Origin: Armatimonadota bacterium
Lineage (GTDB): Bacteria; Vulcanimicrobiota; JACPDS01
DNA length: 6,634 nt
Direction: 5' to 3'
Assembly: GCA_016183885.1 (NCBI GenBank)
Contig: JACPDS010000245.1
Span: 1-6,634, forward strand
In this document: positions 6,150-6,634 of the stretch, piece by piece
Numbering within the stretch: position 1 is the first letter of the stretch
Layout of the letters: every line of letters begins with the position of its first letter
The notes under the pieces: generated by a model
Seen by the model: the letters and a program-made list of their open reading frames with translations, nothing else
Database searches by the model: none
Told to the model about the DNA's origin: nothing
Program-made: the position numbers and the translations under genes

Positions 6150-6634
6150 ATGAGCAAATTAAATTTAAAATTTCAAATAGTTAAAAATTGCCGTCGTTTA
6201 GCCATGGAAATTGTTAACCCGATTAGCGATTTTATTGAAAAATATACCACCGTTTCTATTGAAAGAACGGTTTTAGATCTTCTGGGGGCAAATGGGGTTA
6301 ATTCTCAAGGCGAACCTCGGGTTAATTTTTTGGTTGATAATTTAAAAGATTCAAATTTTTTAGGGAAGGGCAGCGCTTTATATTTTACAAATGCTTTAAT
6401 GCATTTAGGAAATTTAGAAAATTTATCATCTAAAATAGAAAAAGAAAATTTCCGCATTTCAGACATACCCCTGAAAGATAAAGAAAAGATTAAAGCTTAC
6501 GCATTACAAGAAGCGGAAAAAGGCTTAAATAAAATTAAAAATCAAAAAGAGAAAAGAGAAGTTTTTCAAAAAAAATATCCTTCATCTGCGGCTCCTTTAA
6601 TTTATGTAATCGTTGCCACAGGAAATATTTATGA
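6150..6634 (+). CDS. kamD: Lysine 5,6-aminomutase alpha subunit, N-terminal part (cut by window end)
   Basis: The plus-strand frame from ATG at 6150 stays open to the window edge: 161 complete codons of a protein usually a little over 500 residues. It begins MSKLNLKFQIV. It contains IEKYTTVSIERTVLDLLG (~30-47), VNFLVDNLKDSNFLGKGSAL (~59-78) and, at the end, PLIYVIVATGNIY, which I recognise as close to conserved segments of the large (alpha) subunit of lysine 5,6-aminomutase. With KamE, which binds adenosylcobalamin, this PLP-dependent enzyme moves the terminal amino group of D-lysine or L-beta-lysine to the neighbouring carbon during lysine fermentation to acetate and butyrate. The ribosome site is weak (AAAGAA at 6135-6140). 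The gene diverges from the clostripain gene; kamE and other lysine-degradation genes would be expected just beyond the window. The PLP and cobalamin contact regions are mostly in the missing part. Confidence 0.9.
   Translation, partial: MSKLNLKFQIVKNCRRLAMEIVNPISDFIEKYTTVSIERTVLDLLGANGVNSQGEPRVNFLVDNLKDSNFLGKGSALYFTNALMHLGNLENLSSKIEKENFRISDIPLKDKEKIKAYALQEAEKGLNKIKNQKEKREVFQKKYPSSAAPLIYVIVATGNIY

Noticed and set aside
6150..6634. D-ornithine aminomutase large subunit instead of lysine 5,6-aminomutase
   Set aside because: The N-terminal segment, with TTVSIERTVLDLLG and the YVIVATGNIY stretch, fits the lysine 5,6-aminomutase alpha subunit as I know it.
1..6634. CRISPR array, tRNA, rRNA, insertion sequence
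   Set aside because: No regularly spaced repeats, tRNA-like cloverleaf, rRNA segments or transposase motifs were seen on either strand.

Overview
The window is AT-rich (roughly 70% A+T by eye) bacterial DNA with compact gene spacing and the standard genetic code. Five protein-coding regions can be supported. Four lie on the minus strand and one, cut by the window end, on the plus strand. The plus-strand gene is the start of lysine 5,6-aminomutase alpha subunit (kamD), an enzyme of anaerobic lysine fermentation. With a clostripain-type protease and a radical SAM enzyme next to it, this suggests an anaerobic, amino-acid-using bacterium. The lineage cannot be fixed from this sequence.

Layout, in minus-strand transcription order from right to left. 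A clostripain (C11) protease gene (4477-6042) diverges from kamD (from 6150) across a 107-bp promoter region. After the protease comes a 109-bp gap with a GTTAAC inverted repeat and a good sigma70-type promoter. Next is a 106-codon ORF (4047-4367) with no in-frame ATG, GTG or TTG; its best start is an ATT 7 nt behind a strong GGAGG. It is followed 26 nt later by a radical SAM/SPASM enzyme with a PqqD-like N-terminal domain (2725-4020), and 21 nt further by an 813-residue protein of four phospholipase D-like repeats (262-2703). Downstream of that, an out-of-frame coding-like stretch (93-305) may be a frameshifted tail or a gene remnant. Positions 1-92 show nothing I can support.

Inferred working model: the small ORF, the radical SAM enzyme and the PLD protein form one operon with its own promoter. 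The small protein looks like the substrate of the radical SAM enzyme, in the manner of a ribosomally made, post-translationally modified peptide (RiPP) system, with the C11 protease as candidate leader-removing or activating protease. The protease promoter and the operon promoter share a nearly identical -35 context (TTAAAGC(C)TTTACA on the minus strand), which hints at joint control. The protease and the PLD protein lack signal peptides but share a short motif, [LI][NT]SP[AQ][DE][LF], near residues 16-24; a similar LNSPASL lies near the C-terminus of the small protein. I do not recognise this combination as a described system. The precursor role is inference.
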